A stretch of 64,000 bases of DNA from Isochrysis galbana (Eukaryota; Haptophyta; Isochrysidales; Isochrysidaceae). Position numbers and translations under genes: made by a program. The DNA lies in the NCBI GenBank assembly GCA_018136815.1, contig CM030931.1, positions 6,488,273-6,552,272 on the forward strand, given 5' to 3'. Below, piece after piece: positions 1 through 11,700 of this stretch (the first letter of the stretch is position 1; each line of letters opens with the position of its first letter). The notes under the pieces are model-generated. The model was not told the DNA's origin, did no database searches, and saw only the letters and a program-made list of their open reading frames with translations.

Positions 1-530
1 GTGTGAGTGGGAGGTGAGACATAACATGAGATGTTTGGCCCACTTGAGGCATGGAGGGCGGGCGATGGGGGGCCGAGGGACCGAGGGAGCGCGCACGGAA
101 ACGGGACAAACGACATGAACGCACCCTCAGTCGTCACGGAGCACTGTGGCACGAAGGCAGAGACGGGAGCAGACAGGAGGGGCACGGACAACGCTCGAGC
201 GATGGCGCAGAGCGTATACGGGACATCGAGGGAAAACGTCACGCGCGGGGGGGGGGGGGGGAGGGGCGGGAACGCGCGGGATAATAATAGACGGAAAGGG
301 GGCTGGAAACTCCAGGAAGCACTCTGGGAAAAGACGGGAGGGGAGAAAGGGGAGAGGGCTTTCGCGGGGGACCAATCGGGGATCGGGATGGTGCAAGGAG
401 GAGGGAATCGGGGCGCGACGACGGAGAGGGGGTCGCGCGGGAAAACCTATACCGGAGAGCGGAGAGGCTAGCAGTTCGTCCGTCCGCGAGCGTCCAGCGG
501 AGGGCTTCCTGCTCATGGAGGGAGTGTAAA
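1..530 (-). repeat. Dispersed repeat R1, copy 1 (probable LTR/leader relic)
   Basis: The reverse complement aligns by eye over about 400 bp with 51745-52150 and 62500-62880. Shared landmarks are the CGAGCG..GGCGCAGAGCGT stretch, a poly-G run, a GGAAACTC..GGAAGCACTC block and a GGGAAAACCT block. In the other two copies the repeat runs up to an ATG followed by a Ser/Pro/Ala-rich frame, like the leader of an LTR retrotransposon before gag. That reading is inference. The frames seen inside are unlikely to be host genes. Confidence 0.6.
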
Positions 531-754
531 AACAGAACTCCATGTACAACAAGAAACCCTTACTTCAGAGAGCGCGTGCCCCGTGCCCCCCCCTCCCCCC
601 CCCCGCGCGAGCGATGCCTGCTAGAGGTATGGCTCCGCCTTGCCCAGCCCTGCCCTCCCCAGTCCCCAGTGCTCCACTAGCTTGCTTGGGCCACATGTGC
701 GCAGCTTCGGCCTATCTCACGCGTGCTCTAGTGCTCGAGCCAAAAAAAAATCAC

Positions 755-870
755 CAGGTCGGCATATTTTGGGGATATTTGGGTGGCCTCCCAGGATATA
801 AATGGGATATCTTCGCGGAATATTTGGGCAAGTTTTTCGGAATATTTCCGCCTGGCCCTACGCGCGTGGC
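755..870 (+). repeat. ATATTTGGGC module, copy 1
   Basis: This short AT-rich island in GC-rich DNA carries repeated words of the type GGATATTTGGG and GGAATATTTGGGC, separated by GCGG or GGCC-like spacers. Related islands lie at 57003-57095 and 62350-62445, all in the same orientation. It encodes nothing recognisable. The rest of 540-1165 shows C-runs and no gene. Confidence 0.5.
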
Positions 871-1165
871 GGTCTATTTTGGGAGATTCAGGCGGGCGCT
901 CACGGGAGGGAATCGGAATGGTGAATGTGGGGCGCATCACTATTAGAAACGCGGAGCTTCCGCGACGTCCGATCGCCCGCGATCGGCCGAAGAATGGCCT
1001 GGAGATGGTGGCCATGCAGCCATGCACCATGCACCATGCAGAGAGTGATGCTCGTGTACAAATCGAAGTCAATCGCAATGCGTGTTGATGATCATCAAAT
1101 GTGTAGAGAAGCACATTTCGTGGAGTTTGCGAGCTGGCAGAGCTCATGGCTCCGTCACTAGTTGT

Positions 1166-1294
1166 GCGTGCCTTGCATGAAGGGCATCGGTAAAAATATA
1201 CCGGAGGGGGCCCGAATACTTTTTAGCGCTTGGTCTTCAGAGGCTTAAAATGGGCCATTTTTCGAAAATTTTGCCGGAGGACCCCCCGTTTCTT
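1166..1294 (+). repeat. Dispersed repeat R3, left part, split by the Ty3 element
   Basis: It contains AAAAATATACCGGAGGGGG and a TTTTTCGAAAATTTTGCCGGAG block that reappear, reverse complemented, at 20400-20535. The rest of the repeat resumes at 14547, on the far side of the LTR element, so the retrotransposon landed inside this older repeat. Confidence 0.65.
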
Positions 1295-2613
1295 TGTCGC
1301 ATTCATCCTAGATGATGCGATTTCCAGGCTCTTATTTCCAGGTCCTTCGCCGTGCGGCCACACGGTGAAGCTCAGGTACATCTAGGTTGGTAGGGTTCGT
1401 CCCTAGCGATCTAGAATTCGAGTTCTTGTTTCGTTCCTTCTAGCCTGTTTGTCAGGTCTAGATTCCAGGTTTCCTCCTTTCGGGTAATCTTGACCCAAAG
1501 GAGCCAGGTCGCCTGTCACTCGCTGCGCGCTTGTCTCAGGCTCTCGAGTTACCTTGTGAAGGCTTGTTTAGCTTCTTGCAAGGCTTGTCGTTTCTTGTTG
1601 GGTTCCGGTTCTTTCTTGGGACTTGCTAACTTTCGTTGTCGTCCAGGCCTGTTCGTCGTAGGTTTTGTTTAGCCTGGTTAGGGTTTCGTTGTCTTCTGGC
1701 GTTCGCGTTGGCGTTCGGAAATTTCCTCTCACATTCCCTAGGTCCGCTACCCTTGGCTTGTAGGTCCTTGCTTCTTTCTTCTCGGTCAAGGTTTTGGCGA
1801 GCGAGTCGGTTGCTCTATCCGCTCGAGAGATTTGAGGTTTAATTTGCCATCTCCCCTTGGAGATCGGTGTAGGTTCGCTTCCTAGGTGAGGGAATCTTTC
1901 CCCTTGATGCAAGTTACATGCAAGCCTTGGCCCCTTTGGTGTTTCTTCCCCTTGGTTGCTACTCAGGGTTGTTCGTTAGAAGCGTCTAGAAGGTTCACGC
2001 TCAACGGCAAGATTTATTCGGTCGTGAAGACATCTCGTTGCGATCTGTATCCAAAGTGATCGCCGTGGTCGCGCGACATGACGCTCCCCTTCGGACTCTC
2101 CGCTACGTGGGGAAGTTACAACGGAGACACGCTCCGGCCGTCGCTGCGGAGTCTCTCTCTCTCTCTCGCTCTCTCTCTCCGTCTCTCGCGACGTGTTTGA
2201 GTTATCGGTGATTTGGGGTCGCGGTTGCTTGATAATTTGCTTTGTTTGGGTGAATGATTCCGGTGTGTTCGTGAGTCGGTGTATCCTGTTGTTCTCAGCT
2301 CCGTTGTCCGTCGTTGTTCGCTGCGTCGCTGCACTCAAGCAGCTTAGGCTCCCTCCCTGAGGGAAGAGTTCTTTGTAGGTCTAACAATCTCTTACAACCC
2401 AACACACTAGGGCCGCTAGGAGCGCCTCGCCGCCCCACAGCCCTTCGTTCGCCGTTCGTTCCCCGTCCAGACACCCAAATGGGGTTGCCCGACCCAGTCC
2501 AGAATTTCATTCACCCGACTCCCGGTGGGGAGGAGGGACAAAGCGCCGCGCTAGCCGCCGGTGCCGCTCGCGACGGAGTGGCTCAGAGCCCTCCGGCTCC
2601 GCTCGACTCGACA
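1295..2613 (+). repeat. 5' LTR of the Ty3 element
   Basis: It starts TGTCGCATTC and ends CTCGACA, with a 5-bp inverted terminus (TGTCG/CGACA). It contains a TC-rich tract near 2150-2190. It matches 13223-14541 at a constant offset of 11,928. A reading frame that joins gag is already open from 2314, inside the LTR. Confidence 0.95.
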
Positions 2614-5196
2614 AGCACGAAATCGAAGCTTGCGTCCTCGGCCGCAGAGGAGGAACCCCTCAGGGAACCTTCTCTGCCCGCTGCAGCTTTTGCTCCCGTG
2701 GGATGTCCGAGTGATCCCACGGCTTCTGAGGCTACACCAATGGCACCCATCACCCCGGCTGCTATCTCCACGACTGGCTCCGATCAGCTCGTGGCGGATG
2801 GCGAGGATTTGTCCGCTTCCTTCGGCACCCACCGGGTGCAATCACAGCGGGCCATGATGGAGCATGACCCTCTCCCGCATGAGGCCAACTTCAGCGTCGC
2901 TGAGTTGGCCAATGAGGTGGAGGAGGGTCCCCTCCCTCTGATTCAGTTTGACCCCCCTCCTCACCTTCGAGATGATGAGTCTGAGGTCGGTGAAGGGGAG
3001 GGGATCAGCTTCCGAAGCCCCGCTTACCGGGACTATGCCCCGCCGTCATCAAAAGGGGTCCTTGATCAAGAGATCGCCCCGATCGAGACGGCCGCGGCGC
3101 GTCAGGATGCGGAAATGGCAAGGCTTCAGGCGGAGACCAACACCCTAAAAGGGGCTGTGGAGCGCCTACATTCATCCCTTGCCGCGGCAGAGGCGAGGGA
3201 GGGGCTTCTCCGGGATCAAGTTGAAGCAGGGTTCAAAGCCCTGACTCAGCTACTCCAAGCCCGCCAAGAGCCCGCTTCAAGTCCGTCCATGGATCGGACC
3301 GAGGCGGCTGCGGATTCTGCTAGGCCGGTTCAGAGGGAACCACCCATGGGCGAGCCTCCTGCTCTAGACCCAAAGGGCCACGCCTCTCCGGCTTCTAGGG
3401 TTCCACGGTCGGCGTACCCGACCTCCAAATCGGAACCCCGCCGCCAGGATCAGAGCCCTCACCGGGGCCCGACCCCGGTGGTGCCGTTCCGCCACCCTCG
3501 CGACCCCTGCCTTGCGGTGGGGATGGATGAGCGAGAGGCAGTTGTAAGCGAGTGGAAAAATCTCCTCGCCCTGCCCTCACGCGATCTGGCCGCCCTTTAC
3601 CGCGACTCCGACGAGCATGAGCTCATCCATACCATTTTGAAGAGCAACCTCTCCCTGGCGGGCAACGTTTGGCATTGCCGAATTTTCATGGAGGAGGACC
3701 ACTTGCTCAAATGGGTGCGTAGCCGCTTCTCAGCAGAGCAAACCCTTCACCATCAGGTCAGGATGGGCAAAGAGCTTTCGGAGCTCCGCTTCCCAAAGGC
3801 CCTCGCCTCCGATAACGTTCAAACCGCGGCGACAGCCTGGAACGAATTTCGGCTAACTCTCATCAAGCCGTTGGAGCGGGCACTAGCGCTCGGCTGCGAT
3901 CATCGCGAAATATTTACCTCCCTCCTCGCGGCAGCCGGAGCCAATTCCAGCGGCAATTCTCGCATCTTCGCCTTCCTCCTCGATCTAGTGGAGGACCGGG
4001 CCCTCGCTCTCAATCCTGTCCTCGCTGCTGACGTCCTTCTTCGCAAATGCGACGGGACCTTCGCAAACGGGGCCGATGGTTTCGCGAAAGACTCGGCGTC
4101 GATGGAGTGGGACCGCATGAGGGAGCGCGAGGCCGGCGCTGATCTATGTGAGCTCAGCAAGAATTTGGTTCGCGCCTACATCCGCAAGCTTGGCGATTCC
4201 GCGGTTGACTCCACCAACGTGTGGGATCATCCAAACATGGCCCATGAGATCAACCAGAGGTTCGAGGAAATCATTCGGAACGATAAGGTTGATCCTCAGC
4301 GCGGCGTCGACAATGCTATTAAATTTGCGGAGGTGCTCGCGGAGACTCGTTTCCGCGTAGAGAACCACGAGCTAGGTCGGTCGGCGCTCTCGTGCGTCAA
4401 CCTCTGCCAACGGTACCTCAGCCCTTACGAGCAGGCCCGGGTGAAGCGTCATCAATCCCGACCCTCGACGAAGCAAACCGTGGCTAGCGTACGCACTAAG
4501 GCCTCAGGCGAGGCAAAGAACGAGACTTCCTCGTCCCAGAAGACCGCTTCGACCACGGACATGGTCGCCGCCGTGCAGGCAGCCGTCCAAGCCACCGTGG
4601 CTGAAGCTCTTCGCGGACAGGGACACTCGCCTGCTTCGAAGCCTGATTATCGGGCTGCTGCACCGCCGGCAAGTTACCACTCCAACTCACCGTTGCCGGC
4701 TATACTGACCGATCCACCCGGTCGAAAGGGAGGCTCGTCTCGGCCGCCCAGCCGTCGCTGCGATCCGCCGGCGAACGGCCAAGGGCTACCGCCTGACTTG
4801 GGCGTATCCCGGTGGACGCCCGAGCTTTGGAATCGGGCCCGAGCCCGCTTCTGGGCCGTAGCAGGCTATGCCAAGCACCCAAGGGTCTCGGCGGCGCTAG
4901 CAAAGTGCCGACCGGCCGATAATTCAATGGAAACTCCACGGACGGACGATATCAATAGGGGAATCACCGAATGGACGAACGAAAACGGCTGTGCCTTCTG
5001 CGCTTTCCGACCTCAAGCTCCTCCTGGCACTCCAGCCAGCGAAGCCTGGAAATATGGCACGGGAGACGGTGCTCACAACCCCGTCATCTGTCAGCCATAT
5101 ATCCGCTTTCTGTGTGAGGCTGGCTGCGGAGAGTGCGGATCGGACGAGCACATTCATAAGCTTCTTCGCTCGATGGTCCGGGTTAAGCCTCAGTAG
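2314..5196 (+). CDS. Gag-like ORF of the Ty3 element
   Basis: This frame encodes up to 960 aa. The first ~100 codons lie inside the 5' LTR. ATGs at 2314 and 2479 (in the LTR) or near 2740 (after it) could all serve as start, and the true start is unknown. The middle, about residues 390-700, is helical and charged as in Ty3-type capsid regions, with an acidic, Ala/Glu-rich stretch before it. Near the C-terminus a Cys/His cluster (C-x3-C-x2-C-x4-H-x-H) may stand in for a zinc knuckle but is not the canonical CCHC. Its role would be to form the virus-like particle. The assignment rests mainly on position before pol. Confidence 0.75.
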   Translation: MFAASLHSSSLGSLPEGRVLCRSNNLLQPNTLGPLGAPRRPTALRSPFVPRPDTQMGLPDPVQNFIHPTPGGEEGQSAALAAGAARDGVAQSPPAPLDSTSTKSKLASSAAEEEPLREPSLPAAAFAPVGCPSDPTASEATPMAPITPAAISTTGSDQLVADGEDLSASFGTHRVQSQRAMMEHDPLPHEANFSVAELANEVEEGPLPLIQFDPPPHLRDDESEVGEGEGISFRSPAYRDYAPPSSKGVLDQEIAPIETAAARQDAEMARLQAETNTLKGAVERLHSSLAAAEAREGLLRDQVEAGFKALTQLLQARQEPASSPSMDRTEAAADSARPVQREPPMGEPPALDPKGHASPASRVPRSAYPTSKSEPRRQDQSPHRGPTPVVPFRHPRDPCLAVGMDEREAVVSEWKNLLALPSRDLAALYRDSDEHELIHTILKSNLSLAGNVWHCRIFMEEDHLLKWVRSRFSAEQTLHHQVRMGKELSELRFPKALASDNVQTAATAWNEFRLTLIKPLERALALGCDHREIFTSLLAAAGANSSGNSRIFAFLLDLVEDRALALNPVLAADVLLRKCDGTFANGADGFAKDSASMEWDRMREREAGADLCELSKNLVRAYIRKLGDSAVDSTNVWDHPNMAHEINQRFEEIIRNDKVDPQRGVDNAIKFAEVLAETRFRVENHELGRSALSCVNLCQRYLSPYEQARVKRHQSRPSTKQTVASVRTKASGEAKNETSSSQKTASTTDMVAAVQAAVQATVAEALRGQGHSPASKPDYRAAAPPASYHSNSPLPAILTDPPGRKGGSSRPPSRRCDPPANGQGLPPDLGVSRWTPELWNRARARFWAVAGYAKHPRVSAALAKCRPADNSMETPRTDDINRGITEWTNENGCAFCAFRPQAPPGTPASEAWKYGTGDGAHNPVICQPYIRFLCEAGCGECGSDEHIHKLLRSMVRVKPQ

Positions 5197-5732
5197 GGGT
5201 CCGGCGGGGTCCCCGTCCTTCAAACCCTGGCGGAGAACATCGCGGGCGGTGGGCCTGAACGCCACCACCACCATCCCGATCCGATCCCTACGCCGCTTGG
5301 GGAGAAGAGCTGTCGACGCGGCGATTCTCCCCCTGTCTCTAGCTCTATTCAGTCCTCGACGGTGGGAGCCGCCTCGCCGGCTGAAGCCCCCGCCGAACGG
5401 CTATCTCGGAAGCCGGAGTCGACACTTGACCCGGGCTCCTGGAAACAGGTTTGCCCCGGAGATCGTCGCGACCCGACTCTCCGAAATTCGTGTACGTCTA
5501 CAAGTTCTTCTATTACTTCGCACGCTATTAGGATGTTAGGGGCTGATTCTCGCACGCTGCCCCTCTTGGAGTCTGTTTCTACGGATACTATGCTGTCATC
5601 GGTTCCTTCTAACTCTCCTAGGTCTTTCGACGCATCTTCATCCCTGGATTCACCCCCGACGGCCCTGCCCAAGGGGGTGGGCTAGGTAGATTCGACGCGT
5701 CTTCGGTCTCTTCGTTTCGTAAACGAACAGTT

Positions 5733-8700
5733 GTGAAGCCCTCGAGGGCTGTCGACTCGGTATCATCTTCTGCTCTAGGTTCTATGGATAGGTCCGACGT
5801 GGCCGCTGCCGCGTACGAAAACGTTGTTGCTGCTTTACCTGTTTCTGCTCTTTCCCGGCGGGACCCCTCTGGAGACCTCTCTCCCAAGGGCCATAGCCGG
5901 AGCCGCTCTGCGGACGAATCGTCGTTGTCTACCGTAGGTTCTCGTGCTGTTGAGGCGGAGACTAGTGTCTCCTCTTCACCTCTCTCCCCGGTTCGTTATA
6001 TTTCTCCGTCATCGTGTTCATTCTCTCGTCTCGAAGTTGCACCTGTTCTCGTTTCTGACCTGGTTCCCGACCCGGAAGGGTCGGCTTCCGGGGTCGATGA
6101 AGTTGAAGGTTCCAAGGGAGCTGCGGCTTTCCGCGCTCACGCCGTGGTCACTCCAGCCTCGGGAGACGCAGGGGCCGTCGATTACGATCCCACGTCGCGC
6201 ACCACATGGACGCCGGCGTCTCCTCTTTCTCTCGGCTCTCCGGAGGATCCCCATTCCAGGGATCGCCCGCCGGGGCCAACCCCCTTCAGGTCTAGCCCAC
6301 CGAAACTTGAGGGCGACGACCCCCTCCCCCTGAATTCTACTGCCGAGGCCATCCACCGGATCGCCGTGGTTGGTTGTTCCTCGGCCGCCAAGTCTACTGA
6401 AGCTGCCCGCGCCCCTACGCGCGAGCTTCAAATGTTAGCCGCCTCCCGTGCCCGGGCTAGCGGTTCCTCCGTCATCTTGCCCCGCCATCTCGCCGAGGCT
6501 GCTCTAGCCTTGCGGCGGCCGGACGCGAGCACTCATGCATCGCCCTCTGCCGTGTTGCCGACGCATTTTGACGAGCTTTGCGCTGAGTTGGCAGCGATCC
6601 ACGACGCCGTGACGTTCGACGCGGCCGAGGGGATTCCTCCACCCCGCGTTCTAGTCGTCGGTGAAGCTAGCGGGGTCGTGTCTTCGATGTTCCTACTTGC
6701 CGGAGCGCACGTCGCGACGTGCGATCTACGACCGTCGGAGATCGACTACATTCCCCACTTCTGCGGAGATGCTCTTCACATTCAAAATCTCGGTTGGGAC
6801 CTCGTGGTCGCGCATCCGCCGTGCACGTATTTGTCGGCGGTGAGTTGCCAGTGGCTCGATCGGGAACCGGGACGTCGCCAGGCTCTCGAATCCGCCGCTA
6901 GAGTCTTCCTCGCCATGGCAAGCGCCAACGCGCCTTTCGTTGCCGTCGAAAATCCTCGAATGCACGCGGAAGCCTCTGCCTTAGTCGGGGGGTTGCGACC
7001 GCGGCAGTTTGTGCAGCCGTGGCAGCACGGCACGGGCCATCAAAAGGCAACTGGCCTGTACCTGACGGCTTCACTCCCGCCCCTGCAGCCTTCGAAGATT
7101 GTCGAGGGACGTCTATCCGCGATGGCGGATCTATCGCCGTCGCCTCACCGTGGCGCCCTTCGCAGCCGCACCTATGTGGGCATTGCCGGTGCAATGGCGG
7201 CCCAGTGGATGCCGGTCTTGCGCCGTTATGCGCGCAAAGCCAAGGCGTCGCGTTCGCTCAACTTCACGGTGGACTGGGCAATTTCCCAAGCAGCTGCCAG
7301 CTTGAGAGAACGCCCCTCGCTTTGTTCGACCGGCTTCGAACTGGCTGAGCCGAGGACGGCTCTGGCTCGTTTCATGGAGGGGAGAGGCGAAGCAGCTTCT
7401 AGCTCTCACCTCACGCCTCCCAGCGGTTCGCCAGTGTCTGATTCGGTTGTCGTGATCCCGGACGCAGGCCCCGTTGCCGATGCTTCTCGCCTGCTTCATC
7501 AGGAGGACTCGGAAACAAACGTATCGCAAGACGAGGCCGAGGCGGAAGGAGACCGCTTCCTGCCGTGGGAGTGGCCCATAGAGGACCGCTCTACAACGCC
7601 AGGCCCTCCAAACACGGTGAAGAAGCGCCGCAGCAAGTGGCAGGTCTTCGACCGTGATGTAATTTCGGGGGTCCATCGGTGGCAGGATGTCACGCCTTCC
7701 ATCGCCCAAGAAATCGCTGAGCAAGCGGCAGCTGCGGAGCCGTCGGAACCTCCCATCTTGTCTCGACTGGGCTCTCAAGGCATCAATGCACTATCTCCGA
7801 GCGCCTCCTTCACGGCTGGCGACGAGGGAGTGGCCGAACTGACCAATTCGTTCGTAGCCGAAAGGCCACTCGAAACCTGGGATGTCGGGCCCGACTCGGG
7901 AGAAGATGATACGCCCGAGATGCCAGAACACCGGAGCATGCAGACCCTCGAGACCAAGCCCTCCGACGCCGCCGAAGGAGAGGGTACTCCACGGGCACTG
8001 TGTTGCGATGGGGCTGCCGCTAGGGGTCTCAGTGCGGCTGGTTTTTCCGAGTTGTCGAAGCTTCCGAAGACAGACTTGCAGAAGTCCCTGGAGAAGGAAT
8101 GGTCACGCCAAATGGATCAACCTCGGCATCCGACGGACCGTCGAGGGCTAGGCTATGATGGCGTGCCTAACCCCTCTAATTCAGCAAAGGCATCCCCATA
8201 CTCTTCAATACCATTCGTGCCGCAGACGGTAGCCGCCGCTATCGAGCGAGTGCCCCACGTCGATGAATCTTCTCCGTCCAGGCCAGCCTCCAATCCAACC
8301 ACCCCGTCACCCGGAGCCGGAACCTCGCTTCCAGTAGAATCTATCGCGGACACGCCGCCCCCGCTCTACCCTCGTCACTGCCTCTATGTCCGCGATCTCG
8401 TGGTCTGCCGTGCCGATGGCGACCGCGCAGCTCAAGGGTTCGTTCTCCCGGACGTTGCCCTCACGGTGAACAGCACCCTGGCTGACACTGGAGCGGGCCC
8501 GTCAGTAATCACCACTGCCCTGCTTGATCGACTACCTGAAGACGCCTGCGTCGAACGCGTATCGGACGCTACCGTCCCCAACCTACATGGGCCGGACGGC
8601 CTTCCTCTCATCACTAGGGGCTGGGCTAGCCTCGTCTTCTCCTTGTCCGGTCGCCTCTTCCGTCATTCGTTCGCGGTCATCGAAGGAAACGCGATGCTTC

Positions 8701-11700
8701 TGCTCGGGAACGATTTTTTGGCCGCCCACTCCGCTACCATTTCTCTCGACGCCGCGAGCTCGGAGGGAAGCCTCCGCCTCCGTCCTGCCTCTGGCGATGC
8801 AGAAGACTCTTCAAGAGTCCTTTCCGAATGTGTAGTCAGAGTTTCCACGGCGCCACCCCCAGTCGCGGACTCCGGCTTCGTCGGAGCTATCTCGATGTCA
8901 CCCGGTCAACCGCTGACTGTCGACTTTCTGGAGAGGTCGACGGCAACACGAGAGATCCCGGCTGGATCGGAGGGTGAGGCTGCTGCTGATGCTAGGCAGC
9001 CACTCTATACACCTCTCTTTGAGTCAGCCGACGAGTTTGCGGCCAAAGCTCCGGCGTCTACCTCGTCCGAATATCTTCTCTACACGGAGCAAGCGGTGAC
9101 GATTCCTGCCTTCCACCGCGCAACCATCTGGGTCAGGGTTCCGCTGGCTCTCCGAGATCATTCGGACTGCGCGATGCTGGTCGACCGCCTACCAATTCGC
9201 GAGGCTCTCGATTCGTCCTCTCTCGTAATGCCCACGGTGGTCACGCCCACGGACGATCACCGCATCGCGGTGACGATCGTCCACACCGGAGTCGATGCGC
9301 TGACCCTGCCGTCTCTGCATCCGATAGCTTCGCTCCAGGTGCGTTTCAAGTTGCACCGGGGCTGGACTCCGACTGGAAGCGAGGGGGATGGTGACCCTGT
9401 CACCGCGCTGAGCGAGGAGCAACGATCTCTACTCGACTCAGCCACCATCGATCCGGACCGGCTTCTTTCCGACGATCAACGAGAAGAAGTACGCCAACTC
9501 TTGGCCCGGCGCATCAAAGCTTTCGCGTTGCACCCGGGGGCTCCAAACCATACGCACGTTCTCGAGGTGGAGTTGCCACTCAACCCCGGCGCTGTTCCTC
9601 ACCGGCATGCTCCGTCTAGAGTGGGCCGCGCAGGCGAGCTCATCATAGAAGAGGAGGTAGCCAAGATGGAAGCCGCCGGCATTATTCGCAAGTCAAATTC
9701 GGCTTGGGCTTCCCGAGTAGTCCTGGTCAGCAAGAAAGATGGCTCCGTTCGATTCTGCGTGGACTACCGCGACACTAACGCCAAGCTACGCGTCGAGGAT
9801 AGCCCTCTACCCCTCATTGTAGAGGCTATTGATAGGCTAGCGTCCGGCCAAGGGCCGCTCAGTTCTCTCTTTTTATGTACTCTCGATTTAGCCTCTGGTT
9901 TTTGGGGCATCCCGATCAAAGAATCGCACAAACATATCACCGCTTTCACTACCCACCGCGGCAAATACGAGTTCAACTTTCTACCGTTCGGCATCCAATC
10001 AGGTCCCTCCTACATGTGCCGCTTGATGGACATCGTTCTCGGTGCGCTAGCGTGGGAGATCTGCATGCCTTACCTCGATGATGTGGGCATCTGGTCAACG
10101 GGCGTGGGTCCTTCCGAAGAGGCCAGGGCACAGGCTTCGTTCGAGCAAATGCTTCACCGGCTAGACCTAGTTCTCGAGCGGCTAGAGTGGGCCGGCCTGA
10201 CCTGCAAGATGTCCAAGTGTGTCTTCTTTGCCACCTCTACGGAGTACCTCGGTCACGTTGTCTCGAGGGAAGGTCTCAAGATGGACCCGAAGAAGGTCGC
10301 AGCTGTCGCCGACATCGACCCGTCATCCATCAACTCCTTGGAAGCGGTTCGATCTTTCCTCGGCCTTTGCTCCTACTATCGTCGATTCATTCGCCAATTC
10401 GCCGCTAAGGCTGCTCCCCTCACTGCTCTCACGCGGAAGGGCTGCGACGTGGCAAAGGAGTCCCAGTCCGAGGAGTGTCGCCGAGCTATCCAAGAGCTCA
10501 AGACAGCGATCACCTCGGAGCCCGTCTTGACTCCACCCAGGGATGATCGGCCCTTCATCGTCAAGACCGATGGGGCTAGCAAGTTGGGTATCGCCGGCAT
10601 CCTCTCGCAGCTAGGAGACGATAACCGTGAACGAGTCGTTGGGTATTACGCTCGCAGTCTCACCTCGGCCGAACGCCATTGGACGGTGACCGAGATTGAG
10701 CTCTTGGCTGCCCTGGAATCAATCCGAAATTGGCGACCCTACCTTTGGGGGCGTCGGTTCAAGTTAGTCGTCGACCACTCCGCGCTGCGATGGCTGCATA
10801 CCATGAAGGATCAAGTAGCCGGTGGGCCAGCCTCTCGGCTGACTCGGTGGGCTCTCAAGTTGGCTGAGTACCGGTTCGATGTCGAACATAAACCAGGAGC
10901 TGTTCATCAGGATGCTGACGGGCTGTCCCGGCTAGCATCCCTGGAGCCGGAACACGAAGACGAACCACTCGCCGGCCCAGCGTCGTTAGCGGTACGTGAG
11001 CCTGGCTCAGAGTCTCTAGCCGAGCATGAACGGTCTCATCCGGTGGCTGCCATCACGCGCTCCGTAGCTACGGCGCGAGGGCTTCAAGCCTTGGACCGAT
11101 CTCGTCGTCGAGCCTCCGATTCCGGGCCCGCCATCCAGTCCAGTTATTTGGCCCCGGGTACGCCGACTTCCGAAGAGATGAGAGCGGCCCTGGCGGAAGA
11201 TCCGTTCGTAGAGCCACTCCTAGGCTCAGGAGAGACGGTCAATCACGAGCCACCAGGCCTAGGGTCGCCTCCGCAGGCCGCCGCCTCAGGCCCCATTGCC
11301 GAAGATGATTCGTGTTCCAGTTCTGTCGCTCCCGCTCCCGCTCAGCAATCCAAGATGTTTCGCCGTTTCGTCGTTCACGATGGGCTCGTCTACTATCGCA
11401 CCGTCCTTGACTCCACCGACCCGGACTCGCTAGTGCTCTATGTTCCGCCCTCGTTGCGGTCTCGCTACCTCTTTGCCTACCACGATCGCTCCGGGCACCT
11501 TGGAGTTTCTCGTATGTCCGGTCTTCTTCGTACTCGGGTATACTGGCCTGGCATGTCTTCCGACGTTGCGTCCTACGTCCGAGAATGCCACGAGTGCACC
11601 CTCGCCAAGCCGCTACCTAGGGCTCTAGCGTCGCCCTCCGGTCTCTCCGTGGGCACCTACCCCTTTGATGTGGTCTACTGCGACGTGCTCGCACTGGCTC

